Shown here piece after piece: positions 7,019-7,427 of a stretch of DNA of 7,427 bases. The DNA is from Draconibacterium sp. (GTDB lineage: Bacteria > Bacteroidota > Bacteroidia > Bacteroidales > Prolixibacteraceae): NCBI GenBank assembly GCA_015493625.1, contig WGCT01000417.1:1-7427 (forward strand), written 5' to 3'. The position numbers were made by a program, and so were the translations under genes. The notes under the pieces were generated by a model, which worked only from the letters and a program-made list of their open reading frames with translations, made no database searches and was not told where the DNA came from. How positions within the stretch are numbered: position 1 is the stretch's first letter; every line of letters starts with the position of its first letter.

Positions 7019-7040
7019 CTATTTCAGAAAATTGAAATAG
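7019..7040. other. Inverted repeat after pheT
   Basis: CTATTTCA (7019-7026) and TGAAATAG (7033-7040) form a perfect eight-base-pair, AT-rich stem with a six-base loop, 27 bases past the pheT stop. Neither strand has a U-tract directly after the stem, so it is a poor intrinsic terminator. It may protect the 3' end, act as a weak terminator or be incidental. It is the only structure seen in the 110-bp gap before the transporter gene. Confidence 0.4.
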
Positions 7041-7101
7041 TGATTAGCTATTTTATTGTAAAGATTTGTTCTTTTAAATTGTACGAACCAACTGAATCTC
7101 A

Positions 7102-7427
7102 ATGCAAAATCATACCAAAGGAATAATTTACGCTTCAATAACTGCTTTCTTTTGGGGATTTTTACCCATTGCATTAAAAGTTGCTGTTCAGGAGGTTGAG
7201 CCGGTAACCATTGTTTGGTTTCGGTTTGCATTGGCATTTTTAATGCTGGCTGGCTGGCAGGCCCGAAAAAATCCATCGGCATTTAAATTGTTAATAAAGC
7301 CCCCGCTTCTGTTGGTTTTGGCTGCCGTTGCATTAACCTGGAACTATTTGGGGTATATGTTAGGAATACATTACACAACGCCAAGTAACGCACAACTTTT
7401 TATACAAACAGGGCCAATTATGCTGGC
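7102..7427 (+). CDS. EamA/DMT-family transporter, N-terminal part
   Basis: The first 108 codons of a protein cut by the right edge of the window; the frame stays open to the end. It resembles the EamA domain of the drug/metabolite transporter superfamily, inner-membrane proteins that usually have ten spans in two EamA repeats and often export metabolites or amino acids. Spans are visible at about 7-29 (with AFFWGFLPIALK), 35-52 (VWFRFALAFLML) and 68-88 (LLLVLAAVALTWNYLGYML). These are followed by TTPSNAQLFIQTGPIML (92-108), the start of the next span. The WFRF motif and the Thr/Ala-rich run into a Gly-Pro are typical of the family. The ATG at 7102 is the natural start because MQNHTKG leads directly into span 1. 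No substrate can be inferred. It is 110 bp from pheT on the same strand; a promoter is not clear (AAGATTTG at 7061-7068 is only a partial -7 match). Confidence 0.85.
   Translation, partial: MQNHTKGIIYASITAFFWGFLPIALKVAVQEVEPVTIVWFRFALAFLMLAGWQARKNPSAFKLLIKPPLLLVLAAVALTWNYLGYMLGIHYTTPSNAQLFIQTGPIML

Overview
The window looks like ordinary chromosomal core DNA from a member of the Bacteroidota. An anaerobic or marine lineage such as the Marinilabiliales is plausible, but the order cannot be fixed from sequence alone. Three things support the phylum. The DNA is AT-rich. None of the starts has a Shine-Dalgarno sequence; they are preceded by A/T-rich leaders. The promoter in front of pheT has the Bacteroidota -7 element TAnnTTTG, here TACTTTTG. 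Two small secreted beta-barrel proteins with Bacteroidota-style signal peptides also fit.

Layout, left to right. Positions 17-592 (+) encode a small predicted outer-membrane beta-barrel protein. Positions 780-1130 (+) encode a DUF805 inner-membrane protein. Positions 1241-1726 (+) encode a second small secreted barrel-like protein. Positions 1804-4080 (-) encode a full-length hybrid malic enzyme with a C-terminal phosphotransacetylase-like domain (MaeB type), convergent with the barrel gene. The 77-bp convergent gap holds two stacked hairpins: one serves only maeB and overlaps its stop codon, and the other can serve both strands. A divergent intergenic region of about 460 bp (4081-4540) follows. 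It contains an 18-bp palindrome, an orphan terminator-like hairpin that reads on the minus strand, and a good pheT promoter. Positions 4541-6991 (+) encode full-length PheT, the beta subunit of phenylalanyl-tRNA synthetase. From 7102 to the window end (+) is the start of an EamA/DMT-family transporter, cut by the edge.

The genes do not form a single pathway. maeB (carbon flux from malate to pyruvate with NADPH) and pheT (translation) are independent housekeeping genes transcribed divergently. The three left-hand genes share a strand but are separated by 110-190 bp gaps and may be separate transcription units. I found no CRISPR array, transposase, phage gene, tRNA or rRNA, toxin-antitoxin pair or defence system, and no evidence of a new multi-gene system. 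The points most worth a second look are the unexplained minus-strand hairpin and palindrome in the maeB-pheT gap and the stacked terminators at the 3' end of maeB.
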